Source: DAHUXT01 sp036273675 (GTDB lineage Bacteria; Chloroflexota; Ktedonobacteria; Ktedonobacterales; JADMIN01). Taken from it: DNA of 64,000 nucleotides. Position 1 is the stretch's first letter; the number at the start of each line of letters is the position of its first letter. Shown in pieces: positions 56,653-64,000 of this stretch. The stretch covers positions 1-64,000 of the forward strand of contig DASUHD010000088.1 of assembly GCA_036273675.1 (NCBI GenBank). The letters run 5' to 3'. Both the position numbers and the translations under genes were made by a program. Under the pieces are notes generated by a model that ran no database searches, was not told where the DNA came from, and saw only the letters and a program-made list of their open reading frames with translations.

Positions 56653-56681
56653 AAGGTATCATCTGCTGGCAGTCATGTCAA
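56653..56681 (-). promoter_or_regulatory. Sigma-70-type promoter of the hrcA operon
   Basis: On the minus strand TTGACA (56681-56676) is followed after 17 bases by TACCTT (56658-56653). The -35 box is perfect, the -10 weak; the start point would fall in or next to the CIRCE element, as expected for HrcA repression. Confidence 0.6.
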
Positions 56682-56748
56682 GGGAGTGCTATAGCAATAT
56701 GGCAGCTCAACGCAAGAGGACGATGAGGGGCATAGAAGTTCAAAGGTA

Positions 56749-57084
56749 TCAGGTGTCCAGCGCAAATATGGTTTTCGCTTGCGGACCCCAAATCTGTCGC
56801 ACGTTGAGGTCTAAAATCTGATGTTCCATTGAAACAAATATGACGAGTTGATGATTCTTGGAGATGATGAAAGTCGTTTCGCATCCAGTGGGCGCGCGGA
56901 ATTCCCAGATCATGACATCGTGGTCAACTAATCCCAATTTCGCAGATCCACGAAGAGGCCAGGGTGGAGACACCTCGCCAAAGAGCCGCAACCAACTAAG
57001 AAATCGCTCCTGGGACCACTGCTGCATCTCGGCAGGCAAGAATTTGGCCTGCGTTCCGAGGTCAATTAGCACAAAATAGCGCAT
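56749..57084 (-). CDS. Hypothetical protein, possibly HigB/RelE-like
   Basis: A 111-residue protein starting at ATG 57084 with GAGGAT upstream. The stretch LGLVDHDVMIWEFRAPTGCETTFIISKNHQLVIFVSMEH vaguely resembles the toxin-fold strands of HigB/Gp49-type RelE proteins (LWELR...RxxY...IVLLHxF), but key residues are missing and no antitoxin is directly adjacent. It sits immediately downstream of the PIN module on the same strand, with GC content lower than average. Function unknown. Confidence 0.45.
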   Translation of the reverse strand: MRYFVLIDLGTQAKFLPAEMQQWSQERFLSWLRLFGEVSPPWPLRGSAKLGLVDHDVMIWEFRAPTGCETTFIISKNHQLVIFVSMEHQILDLNVRQIWGPQAKTIFALDT

Positions 57085-57120
57085 GACATCCTCGCGTAGT
57101 AGCCGAGTCAATGGCAAGCA

Positions 57121-57576
57121 TCATGGAGACAGCCGCGCAACAACCTCAGATGGAGTCAACGTAGGAATCGGCCCATGAACGAAATCCGCTGCATTGCGCG
57201 TGACAATGAGGTGCATGCCAGATGCTTGTGCGCTGACGATTTGAACATCATCCTCGAAATCCGGGCCAACGACGTGTAGCGCCGCCTCTAAGAGCCCCCG
57301 ATCAACAGCCAGGATAATGAAGCGGCGAAGACATTCACTTATCGCCGCTCTCGCAGGGTCAGCGCCAATCTGTTTGCGACAAATATAGTAAATATCAGTC
57401 AAGACCGATGCAGGCAGGTATGCTTCCAGACGCCCATCATCACGCGCATCCCAAATGGGCTTTGCCTCAGACGCCCATGGCTCACGAGCTAACAGCAAAT
57501 CAAGAACAACATTGGTATCAATCAGCGCACGTACAGGTATTGGTAGCGTGCCGCTGCCTCCCGAACTACCGACCAT
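57121..57576 (-). CDS. PIN domain toxin
   Basis: A 151-residue PIN-domain protein with acidic residues D20 (ALIDTNVVLDLLL), D61 region, D106-D110 (DFEDDVQ) and D131 (RNAADF), the usual four-acid set of PIN ribonucleases. ATG at 57576 lies inside the end of the upstream antitoxin gene (11-base overlap). The N-terminal MVGSSGGSGT stretch is not part of the fold; a later start is possible. Target RNA unknown. Confidence 0.8.
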   Translation of the reverse strand: MVGSSGGSGTLPIPVRALIDTNVVLDLLLAREPWASEAKPIWDARDDGRLEAYLPASVLTDIYYICRKQIGADPARAAISECLRRFIILAVDRGLLEAALHVVGPDFEDDVQIVSAQASGMHLIVTRNAADFVHGPIPTLTPSEVVARLSP

Positions 57577-57820
57577 ACTTATCCATCTTATGCTCATCAA
57601 GCCATTGAGCAACCTGCTCGTCTGTTGGTGGCTCCTGTCCACTCGATGCGATTCCGTGCAGAGCATCCCAGGTCGAACGAACTGGTTTCTCTTGACTGGT
57701 TTCTGGCTGGCCTGAAGCAGTCCGTTCCAGAATAGTTCGCGCGAGCGCCATCTGGTCTTCCACTGGCCAAGCCTCGATAGCATGCAGGATAGCTTCACGC
57801 TCAAGAGGTGTCGCTGCCAT
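57566..57820 (-). CDS. Antitoxin of the second PIN pair
   Basis: An 84-residue, mainly helical and charged protein overlapping the PIN gene at its 3' end. MAATPLEREAILHAIEAWPVEDQMALARTILER is the likely dimer/DNA-binding helix pair, and PTDEQVAQWLDEHKMDKYG the toxin-binding tail. No classical ribbon-helix-helix or AbrB signature was recognised. GAGG lies eight bases before the ATG. Confidence 0.65.
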   Translation of the reverse strand: MAATPLEREAILHAIEAWPVEDQMALARTILERTASGQPETSQEKPVRSTWDALHGIASSGQEPPTDEQVAQWLDEHKMDKYGR

Positions 57821-58030
57821 CGCTATTCCCTCCTCTATTCCGGCTGTTGGCAGTATCTCCTGTCAGCAGAAGGATTGCCTTCATGCAGTATACGATACTA
57901 CAGGTAGTGGCTTGAATTGGGGTGAGGTACAAATGCCACGCACGCATGCAACCCTGCGTAGCGGCTGGCGTCATATAGGTGCGGAGAAAAAGGGCCAGGC
58001 GCTGCCCTCGTGTCGAAAGGACTGTCGGGC

Positions 58031-59488
58031 ATGATGGACTCTGGACAGCGACAAGACCGGGAGGCGGATGTGGAAGGTCAGCACAACGTAACGCCGCGGC
58101 TGATGGTTGGCTCGCACATGGGCTATGCAGGCAAGGTGGCCGTGGTTGAGGCTAGTACGGGGCATGTGTGCTGGCAGCAGCGCACAGGGCGAATCTACGA
58201 CGCGTTCGCGCTGGACGGCCACGCCGCGTATCTTGCGCCAGGTGGCTCTTTCGCGATGCAAAAACGGCTCCAGCGCTCGACTCCCGACAGCGTTAAATGG
58301 GAGAGGGCAGCCGCGCGACTTGATGTCCCCACGCAATTGGAAGCGCGGCGGCCGCACGATGGCGCGCTGCTATGGACGCATGTCCACCCCCTGGTAACCG
58401 GGCAAATGCAGGTCGAGGTGGATAGTGGTGTCGTCATTGCGGCAAATCCTCGCCACTTCAAGGAAGGCGCTCCCGACATCCAGGCGTTCGACGCGGCCAG
58501 CGGCAGCCCGCTCTGGACGCTGGGAACGCTGGGACAGCTTGGTAGCCATGAGGATGATGCACAGCTCATCAGGGTGTGTGGTGGCCGGGTCTACACGCAG
58601 CTTACCGCAAGCCGTGAACAGATCACCGCGTTTGATATCCACAGTGGTAGGCAGCTATGGGAGCGTCCCTTCAACGACTATTGGGTCTTCTCGCCAACTG
58701 GCGCGTTGATTGGCGAACAGCGGTATGCCGATGATCGCCCCGGCGTGACAATTATAGACGCCCACAATGGCGCCGAGATTTCCAGCTTCCAAACGGATGG
58801 GGTGATTCGCCACCTTACTGACAACGGCATCGCCTACGTTGACGGCAATACGTACGAAGATGCCACCTGGATTGCGGCGGTGAATGCGCGAACGGGCGAG
58901 GAGTTGTGGCGCACAACGGATATAAAGCACGATTTTCTGGCGCTAGACGGCGCAATCCTCAGCTACAGTCGCCTCATTCCAGGGAAGGGCAACGCCGAGG
59001 TCGGCGCGCTCGATGCGGCGACGGGCGCGCGGATGTGGCAGTGGCGGTCGCCAGACTCACTGGGCGAACTTCTGCGCCTTTGGGGTCCGCGCCGCGTGCC
59101 TGCCATGCTCTGGGACTCGACTGCAAAGTCCGCGGCAACCATACGCGAGATTGTCTGGCGACCCTGGTTTCGGCTGCGTAGGCCACTCCTGCGCGTCGGG
59201 ATCCCGCAACGCAGACGGACGCCCGGCAGGTGGCTGCGCGACATTCAGCGGGGGCTCGCAGTGACCCTCGGCTGGCCGCTGTGGCATGAGTTTTTGTGGG
59301 GACACTGGCGCCATCCGTGGCAGTTGCATAGCGCCATGAATGCCAACTGGCTGGCGGCGCGCTGGGGGATCGTCTTCCTCGGCGCGTGGCTCGGCCTCTT
59401 CGCGCTCGACGCCGCCACCGGTCGGCTGCTCTGGCATGCGTTGCCGACGGTTGACCTGTCGGACATTGCCCCCGCGCTCGCACCATAG
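58031..59488 (+). CDS. PQQ-like beta-propeller repeat protein with a Trp/Arg-rich insertion
   Basis: A 485-residue, apparently cytoplasmic propeller. Several blades end in the PQQ pattern (A-x-T/S-G-x-x-x-W): VEASTGHVCW, FDAASGSPLWTLG, FDIHSGRQLWERP, VNARTGEELW, LDAATGARMWQW and LDAATGRLLW. Between the last two is a segment of about 75 residues rich in Arg and Trp with two hydrophobic stretches (GLAVTLGWPLWHEFLWGHW; WGIVFLGAWLGLF), not a normal blade. No signal peptide. ATG at 58031 follows AAAGGA. Function unknown. Confidence 0.75.
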   Translation: MMDSGQRQDREADVEGQHNVTPRLMVGSHMGYAGKVAVVEASTGHVCWQQRTGRIYDAFALDGHAAYLAPGGSFAMQKRLQRSTPDSVKWERAAARLDVPTQLEARRPHDGALLWTHVHPLVTGQMQVEVDSGVVIAANPRHFKEGAPDIQAFDAASGSPLWTLGTLGQLGSHEDDAQLIRVCGGRVYTQLTASREQITAFDIHSGRQLWERPFNDYWVFSPTGALIGEQRYADDRPGVTIIDAHNGAEISSFQTDGVIRHLTDNGIAYVDGNTYEDATWIAAVNARTGEELWRTTDIKHDFLALDGAILSYSRLIPGKGNAEVGALDAATGARMWQWRSPDSLGELLRLWGPRRVPAMLWDSTAKSAATIREIVWRPWFRLRRPLLRVGIPQRRRTPGRWLRDIQRGLAVTLGWPLWHEFLWGHWRHPWQLHSAMNANWLAARWGIVFLGAWLGLFALDAATGRLLWHALPTVDLSDIAPALAP

Positions 59489-59674
59489 TCTCACAAACAC
59501 AGTCGCCCGCTTGCATTGACGCGCGCCGCGCGCTCATGGTACCATCGCCAGGATACCGTCATGCGCGGTAGGATACGATGTGACATGGCGTGGCGGAGAG
59601 ACAGCTAAAGTAACGACGGCGCGGATATGCCCGTAAAGCGCGGCAAGTGACCGGCGAGTGACCAGGAGCGAGGC

Positions 59675-60622
59675 GTGAGCGGAATGATGGTGGAATCAAG
59701 ACTCGGATGGATACGGAGCATAGGGAGCATGCGGCGCGCGCGGTTGCTACCGCTGCTCGGCCTCATGATGATGGCGGTGATGTTGCTGGCGGGCTGCGGC
59801 GCGAATGCTGCCTCTGATCCGCTGCTGGCGGCGAAGGTGAATGGGCATCCGGTGACGCTGGCGCAGTATCAGCAGATGCTTGCCCTCTATCGCTCCACTA
59901 ACGCCCGCAACAACTTCTTCACCGACTGGCGCAACGCCAGCCAGCGCGCCGATCTTACCTCGACTCAGCAGCAGGTGCTCGACCTCCTCATCACCACAGA
60001 GCTGACGCGCGAGCAATTGAGCAAGCAGCATCTCACCGTCTCGGCGAAGGCAATCCAGACGGCGCGCGATACGCTCAATAGCCAGATCGCCCAGAGCCGC
60101 AAGCAGTTGGAGCAAAGCCCCGATCCCGCGCTCAAGTCGCTACTCGATAGCATCACCCCCGATGTCACCAACATGCTCGCCGAGCAGGAGGCCATCCAGG
60201 CCTTGATGCAGCAGAAAGGCAAGGTTCCGGCGATCCACCTGCGCGGCATCGAGGCAAAGAATCAGCAGGACGCGCGCGACTTGCAGCAGAAAGCGGAAGG
60301 CGGCGCCGACTTCGCGACACTTGCCCGCGACAATTCGCAGAATAAATCGACCGGGGACATCGGCGGCGAGCTGGGTACATTCTTCCCCGGACAGGTCAAC
60401 ACGGATTTCGATAAAGCCGTCTTTGCGCCGGGCGCGCATCCTGGCAAATACATGGTCCTGCTCTATCAGGGCAACTACTGGCTGCTCGAGCTGACCGACT
60501 TTGGCCCGCACGACATCTCGAGCATCAGCGATACCCAGACCGAGTCCAATGTCGTCAGCGCATGGCTGGCGCAGGTCGTGCGCCCCGGAGCATCCGTCGA
60601 GGAGTATGTCACCGTTGGCTGA
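59675..60622 (+). CDS. PrsA/SurA-like parvulin peptidyl-prolyl isomerase lipoprotein
   Basis: A 315-residue extracytoplasmic folding factor. A signal peptide ends at the LLAGC lipobox (Cys41). A SurA_N-like helical region follows (VNGHPVTLAQYQQMLALYR...LLITTELTREQLSKQ), then a parvulin-like domain from about residue 180 (LRGIEAKNQQDARDLQQKAEGGADFATLARDNSQNKSTGDIGGELGTF). Some canonical rotamase residues may be absent. GTG at 59675 follows AGGAGCGAGG. Its 3' end overlaps mazG by 17 bases. Confidence 0.83.
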   Translation: MSGMMVESRLGWIRSIGSMRRARLLPLLGLMMMAVMLLAGCGANAASDPLLAAKVNGHPVTLAQYQQMLALYRSTNARNNFFTDWRNASQRADLTSTQQQVLDLLITTELTREQLSKQHLTVSAKAIQTARDTLNSQIAQSRKQLEQSPDPALKSLLDSITPDVTNMLAEQEAIQALMQQKGKVPAIHLRGIEAKNQQDARDLQQKAEGGADFATLARDNSQNKSTGDIGGELGTFFPGQVNTDFDKAVFAPGAHPGKYMVLLYQGNYWLLELTDFGPHDISSISDTQTESNVVSAWLAQVVRPGASVEEYVTVG

Positions 60623-62162
60623 GGCAGACGCAGCGCAGACCACCATCATCGTCGTTGGGCTTGGGCCAGGACGCTGGGAGGATTTGACGGTTGAGGCACA
60701 GGCAGTGCTCGATGCCGCCCCCGCCGTCGTCGTCCGCACCGAACGCCACCCCACCGTGGATGCTCTGCGCGCGCGCCGCCCCGATCTGCTGCTGACCTCG
60801 TTCGATGCGCTCTACGACAGTGCCGAGAACTTCGCCGATCTCTATCCCCTGATGGCGAACCAACTGCTGGAGCAGGCGGCGTCTCTGCCAGACGGCCAGG
60901 CGCTGATCTACGCCGTGCCAGGCCATCCGCTCATCGGCGAGGAGTCGGTGCGCCAGTTGCGCGCGCTGGCTATGGAGCGCGGTGTCTCGGTGCGCATCGT
61001 GGCGGGTCTCTCGTTCGTCGAACCAGTCTGCGCGGCGCTCGGACTCGACCCACTCCAGCGCGATCTGCAACTGCTGGACGCCACCCTGCTGGCCGATGTC
61101 TCGACGGCGGCGCTTTCGGGCGCGGTGCTTCCGACGGTCCCGGCGATGGTGGCGCAGGTCTATAATCGCCGCGTCGCGGGCGGTGTCAAGCTGGCGCTGA
61201 GCGAGCTGTATCCCGACGACTGGGAGATTACCGTCGTGCGCTGGGCGGGCATGCCTGAGCAGGAGGCCATCGAGCGGATGCCGCTGGTGGATCTCGATCG
61301 CAATGACCGCGCCGACCATCTGACGACGATCTATGTTCCACCGCTGCCGCCGACCGAGGCGCTGCGCGCGCCGGAGGGGCTGCGCTACATCGTGGCGAAA
61401 CTGCGCGCTCCGGATGGCTGCCCATGGGACCGCGAGCAGACGCACCAGACGCTGCGCAAGTACGTGCTGGAAGAGGCCTACGAGGTTGCCGAGGTGCTGG
61501 ACGAGTGGGACGGCAGCCCGGAGATGGCCGAGAAGCTGGCCGAGGAGTTGGGCGACCTGCTGCTCCAGGTCTACCTTCAGGCGGAGATCGGCGATGAGGA
61601 AGACCTGTTCTCGCTGGCCGATGTCTTTCAGCACATCAACGAGAAGCTGATCCGCCGCCATCCCCACGTCTTTGGCGATGTGCGGGTGAAGGACGCCGAG
61701 CACGTCTTGCGCAACTGGGAGGCGATCAAGCGGCAGGAGCGTGCGGACCGTGGCGAAGCGATGGAACACGAGAGCATTCTGCGCAAAGTGCCAGCCAGCG
61801 CGCCAGCGCTCACCCAGGCGTATGGGTTGGGCCGAACCGCCGCGAAGACAGGCTTCACCTGGCCCGATGTCACCGGCGTGCTGGAAAAGCTGGCCGAGGA
61901 AGCGCGCGAGCTGCTCGAGGCGAAGGATGAGTCCGCCGAGCGCCGCGCCGACGAGCTGGGCGACGTGCTCTTCGTGCTGACACGACTCGCCGATGCGCTG
62001 GGCGTCCAGCCGGAGGACGCGCTGCAGCGCACCAATCGCCGCTTCCGCCGCCGCTTCGCCGCAATGGAGGAGCGCGCCCACCGTGAGGGCCGCGCGCTCG
62101 ACTCGCTCGCGCCGGACGAGTGGCTGGCCTGGTGGGCCGACGCCAAGGCGGCGACGGCATAA
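60606..62162 (+). CDS. mazG: Nucleoside triphosphate pyrophosphohydrolase MazG with tetrapyrrole-methylase domain
   Basis: A 518-residue YabN-type fusion. Residues about 10-220 form a tetrapyrrole methylase-like domain (VVGLGPGRWEDLT, VPGHPLIGEESV), often thought to be non-catalytic here. Two MazG domains follow: DGCPWDREQTHQTLRKYVLEEAYEVAEVLDE with EELGDLLLQVYLQAEI, and a second with EKLAEEARELLEAKDESAERRADELGDVLFVLTRLA. The EExxE...ExxD metal-binding sets are intact. It cleans aberrant NTPs and can lower (p)ppGpp-linked stress. ATG at 60606 overlaps the PPIase gene end. Confidence 0.93.
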   Translation: MSPLAEADAAQTTIIVVGLGPGRWEDLTVEAQAVLDAAPAVVVRTERHPTVDALRARRPDLLLTSFDALYDSAENFADLYPLMANQLLEQAASLPDGQALIYAVPGHPLIGEESVRQLRALAMERGVSVRIVAGLSFVEPVCAALGLDPLQRDLQLLDATLLADVSTAALSGAVLPTVPAMVAQVYNRRVAGGVKLALSELYPDDWEITVVRWAGMPEQEAIERMPLVDLDRNDRADHLTTIYVPPLPPTEALRAPEGLRYIVAKLRAPDGCPWDREQTHQTLRKYVLEEAYEVAEVLDEWDGSPEMAEKLAEELGDLLLQVYLQAEIGDEEDLFSLADVFQHINEKLIRRHPHVFGDVRVKDAEHVLRNWEAIKRQERADRGEAMEHESILRKVPASAPALTQAYGLGRTAAKTGFTWPDVTGVLEKLAEEARELLEAKDESAERRADELGDVLFVLTRLADALGVQPEDALQRTNRRFRRRFAAMEERAHREGRALDSLAPDEWLAWWADAKAATA

Positions 62163-62333
62163 TCCCCTCATGAGAGTGTTCTCACACTACCCCTGATATA
62201 CTGGGTTCAGGCCGCGCTCTCTACAACCCATCGTGTCCGCGCGTAGTAATAGGTTCGGGGACTGAATCGCACGCTGTTCTATGCATGGCAGGTATAGCGC
62301 GCATGGACACATCCGTAGATAGGAGCAACACAT

Positions 62334-62684
62334 ATGGCCGCCTCGGACCTTGAGAACACCACCTGGAAGCTGGCCTCGTATTTCGACGGCACGGCGCTGC
62401 ACGACCTGCCGTCTAGCGCCGATGTGACGTTGACGTTTCAGGATGGCGCGGCGGGCGGGAAAAGCGCCTGCAATCGCTATCGCAGCGAGGTGAAAATCGG
62501 CGACAGTACGCTGACATTTGGCATGGCGATGGGGACGCGAATGGCCTGCCCGCCGCCGCTGATGGAGATCGAAGGCGTCTACCTGCGTACGCTCGAAGCG
62601 GTCGCCACCTGGCGCATCAGCGACGACACGCTGGAGCTACGCGATAGCGCCGGGAAGACGCTGCTGGTCTTCGCGCGCGGGTAA
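62334..62684 (+). CDS. META domain protein (HslJ-like)
   Basis: A 116-residue protein that is one META domain: ENTTWKLASYF at the start, TFQDGAAGGKSACNRYRSEV with the typical GCN-like turn, MGTRMACPPPLMEIEGVYLRTLEAV (the MACP signature), and a final LELRDSAGKTLLVFARG. No signal peptide, whereas HslJ is exported. TAGGAGC is eight bases before the ATG. Such proteins are linked to stress or novobiocin resistance, but the action is unknown. Confidence 0.88.
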   Translation: MAASDLENTTWKLASYFDGTALHDLPSSADVTLTFQDGAAGGKSACNRYRSEVKIGDSTLTFGMAMGTRMACPPPLMEIEGVYLRTLEAVATWRISDDTLELRDSAGKTLLVFARG

Positions 62685-62773
62685 GAGCTACTCTAACATT
62701 GTGACATGGTAGCGCTGAACAACATCATCCAGTGATTCCGACTAGATCACCGATAGAGACCAGGGAGGCCGCA

Positions 62774-63520
62774 ATGGGTAAACTCGATGGGAAGGTAGCG
62801 CTCATTACGGGCGCGAGCGCGGGGATTGGTCTGGCCATTGCCCGCCGCTTTCTCGCGGAGGGGGCGGATGTAGCGGTGGTCGCCCGGCGTGGCGAGCGGT
62901 TGGCGATGTTCGCCGACGAGGCGCGCCAGGCGGGACGACGCTGCGCGGTCATTGTCGGCGATGCGCGCGAGGAGACGACGGCCCGACAGGCTGTCCAGAC
63001 GACGCTCGACACGTTGGGCCAGATTGATCTGCTGGTCAACAACGCGGGCATGGGCATCTACGCTCCCCTCGTCGAGACCAGCGCCGATGACTATGACCAG
63101 ATGATGAATACCAACATGCGCAGCACGTTCCTGTTCACCCGGCATGCAGTGTCGAGCATGCTGGAGCGTGGTTCTGGCACGATAATCAATGTGTCGTCCA
63201 TGGCAGGGGTGATGGGATTCGCCGGGGAAGCAGCGTACTGCGCCTCGAAGTTTGCCCAGGTGGGCTTTACGCAGGCGCTGGACCGCGAGCTGCGCCCCCG
63301 AGGAATCAAAGTTGGTGTCGTCTGCCCTGGCGGCGTGAAGACCGAGTTTGCTATCGGCAGCGGGCGCACCGAAGAGGGCGTGGCCAGCTCGGGCATGCTC
63401 GAAGCCGAGGAGGTCGCGGAGGCCGTGTTGCTGATGGCGACACAGCCAGCCGGAGCACGCATCATCGAGATTCGCATGCGCCCGATGGTGGAACCACTGG
63501 CCGGGCGCGATCCCGAGTAA
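62774..63520 (+). CDS. Short-chain dehydrogenase/reductase
   Basis: A 248-residue classical SDR. TGASAGIG (coenzyme loop), NNAG, the catalytic Ser in INVSSMAGV, and YCASK (Tyr-x3-Lys) are all present; the first residues after the start, GKLDGKVALITGASAG, fit the family exactly. The Arg after the first strand region (VARRGER) suggests NADP(H) preference. ATG at 62774 follows GGGAGG. Substrate unknown. Confidence 0.93.
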   Translation: MGKLDGKVALITGASAGIGLAIARRFLAEGADVAVVARRGERLAMFADEARQAGRRCAVIVGDAREETTARQAVQTTLDTLGQIDLLVNNAGMGIYAPLVETSADDYDQMMNTNMRSTFLFTRHAVSSMLERGSGTIINVSSMAGVMGFAGEAAYCASKFAQVGFTQALDRELRPRGIKVGVVCPGGVKTEFAIGSGRTEEGVASSGMLEAEEVAEAVLLMATQPAGARIIEIRMRPMVEPLAGRDPE

Positions 63521-63541
63521 CCCAACCTGAAAAATTCAGGG

Positions 63542-64000
63542 TTACCCGGCGCGCAGGCTGCGGGCCACGTCGAAGGGGTCGCTGGCGATGACGCTGCTGC
63601 CGAAAAGTTCCAGCGCGGCGATGTCGGACGTCGGGGCGAGCGGATTGCCACGGTCCACGAAGCGCGCCACCAGCGGAAAGCCCGCCCACTCCGCGGCGCG
63701 CGGGTCGCCGGGGAGCGGCGGCCCGAAGATGGCGATGTTGAAGGCGCGCACCCCCAGCGTATGGAGCATCACATTGAGCGCGGCGGCCAGCGGCTCTGCC
63801 AGCGATTCCAGCGCGAGCGTCTGCCCATCCTCGCCGTCGTCCCTATCCTCGCGCCAGGGGTCGGCCAGCAGCACGAATTCGCGCTCCTTGGCAGGCGTCA
63901 GCGAGGCAAACAGCGTCACCGGGGAATTCGCAAGGGGTACGGCAAGCCCCAGCGCCGCGTGTACAGCAGCCAGATCGGCGAAGTAGTCGCCGCCCGTCTC
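63542..64000 (-). CDS. GalT-like uridylyltransferase, N-terminal part cut by window edge
   Basis: The last 152 codons of a gene running off the right edge. Readable parts include ETGGDYFADLAAVHAALGLA, FNIAIFGPPLPGD, RFVDRGNPLAPTSDIAALELFGSSVIASDPF. The TSDI-x4-LFGSSVIASDPF ending resembles the C-terminal half of galactose-1-phosphate uridylyltransferase-like (HIT superfamily) proteins. The HPH nucleophile region is outside the window, so this is tentative. A weak inverted repeat (63518-63545) separates it from the SDR. Confidence 0.45.
   Translation of the reverse strand, partial: ETGGDYFADLAAVHAALGLAVPLANSPVTLFASLTPAKEREFVLLADPWREDRDDGEDGQTLALESLAEPLAAALNVMLHTLGVRAFNIAIFGPPLPGDPRAAEWAGFPLVARFVDRGNPLAPTSDIAALELFGSSVIASDPFDVARSLRAG

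Noticed and set aside
60609..62171. A 520-codon open frame antisense to mazG
   Set aside because: It mirrors the codon structure of mazG, is His/Arg/Leu-rich with no domain, and mazG on the other strand has full family motifs.

Overview
The window is GC-rich bacterial chromosome with closely packed genes on both strands, frequent GTG and TTG starts, clear Shine-Dalgarno sites and many short palindromic spacers. The gene set fits a Chloroflexota bacterium, perhaps Ktedonobacteria or a relative: a CIRCE-controlled hrcA-grpE-dnaK-dnaJ block, a PspA-PspAA pair, an S53 serine-carboxyl peptidase, an IRP-type aconitase, a B12-binding mutase subunit with MeaB, and several lipoproteins with LxxC lipoboxes. 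This placement is inference; there is no rRNA here to settle it. I found no tRNA, rRNA, CRISPR array, insertion sequence or complete prophage.

Layout. 1-9.2 kb: a truncated S53 protease, a DNA-alkyl repair protein with a C-terminal Ada-type zinc module, a lipoprotein, the B12 subunit plus MeaB, two methyltransferases, a LOG-family hydrolase, a CtaG-like membrane protein and a flavin-dependent oxidoreductase. 9.3-14.7 kb: the conserved translation and envelope cluster rpsB-tsf-pyrH-frr-uppS-cdsA behind a good sigma-70 promoter. 14.8-23.5 kb: VOC, GNAT, metallo-hydrolase, cupin and MDR genes, an eight-helix membrane protein, a phosphohexomutase, PspA-PspAA with a strong bidirectional terminator, and a DinB-like protein. 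23.8-33.2 kb: tyrS, GNAT, a CPBP protease, a two-domain universal stress protein, a remnant of an XRE regulator, an ABC-2 exporter, a His-rich amidohydrolase and an ankyrin protein. 33.5-42.9 kb: a RibD-type reductase, an orphan beta-class DNA methyltransferase, a second ABC-2 exporter, a PIN toxin-antitoxin pair, aconitase and a large secreted lipoprotein. 42.9-51 kb: a Pnkp-type phosphatase, an MBL hydrolase, a DUF4352-like protein, a PAS-PAS-GAF histidine kinase, a ChaB-like protein, a divergent TetR/SRPBCC pair and a gamma-glutamyltransferase. 51-56.7 kb: the heat-shock block. 56.7-64 kb: a second PIN module, a propeller protein, a PPIase lipoprotein overlapping mazG, a META protein, an SDR and a truncated GalT-like gene.

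The genes are mostly housekeeping and stress functions: protein folding under HrcA/CIRCE, envelope stress (PspA), lipid-carrier and phospholipid synthesis (uppS, cdsA), nucleotide sanitation (mazG) and alkylation repair (ogt-ada). No clear multi-gene novel defence or biosynthetic system stands out. The points most worth a second look are the reversed Ogt-Ada fusion, a dispersed palindromic repeat family with an inverted pair, a sharp codon-usage patch inside aconitase, the HExxE lipoprotein, a propeller protein with an aromatic/basic insertion, and a decayed XRE gene.
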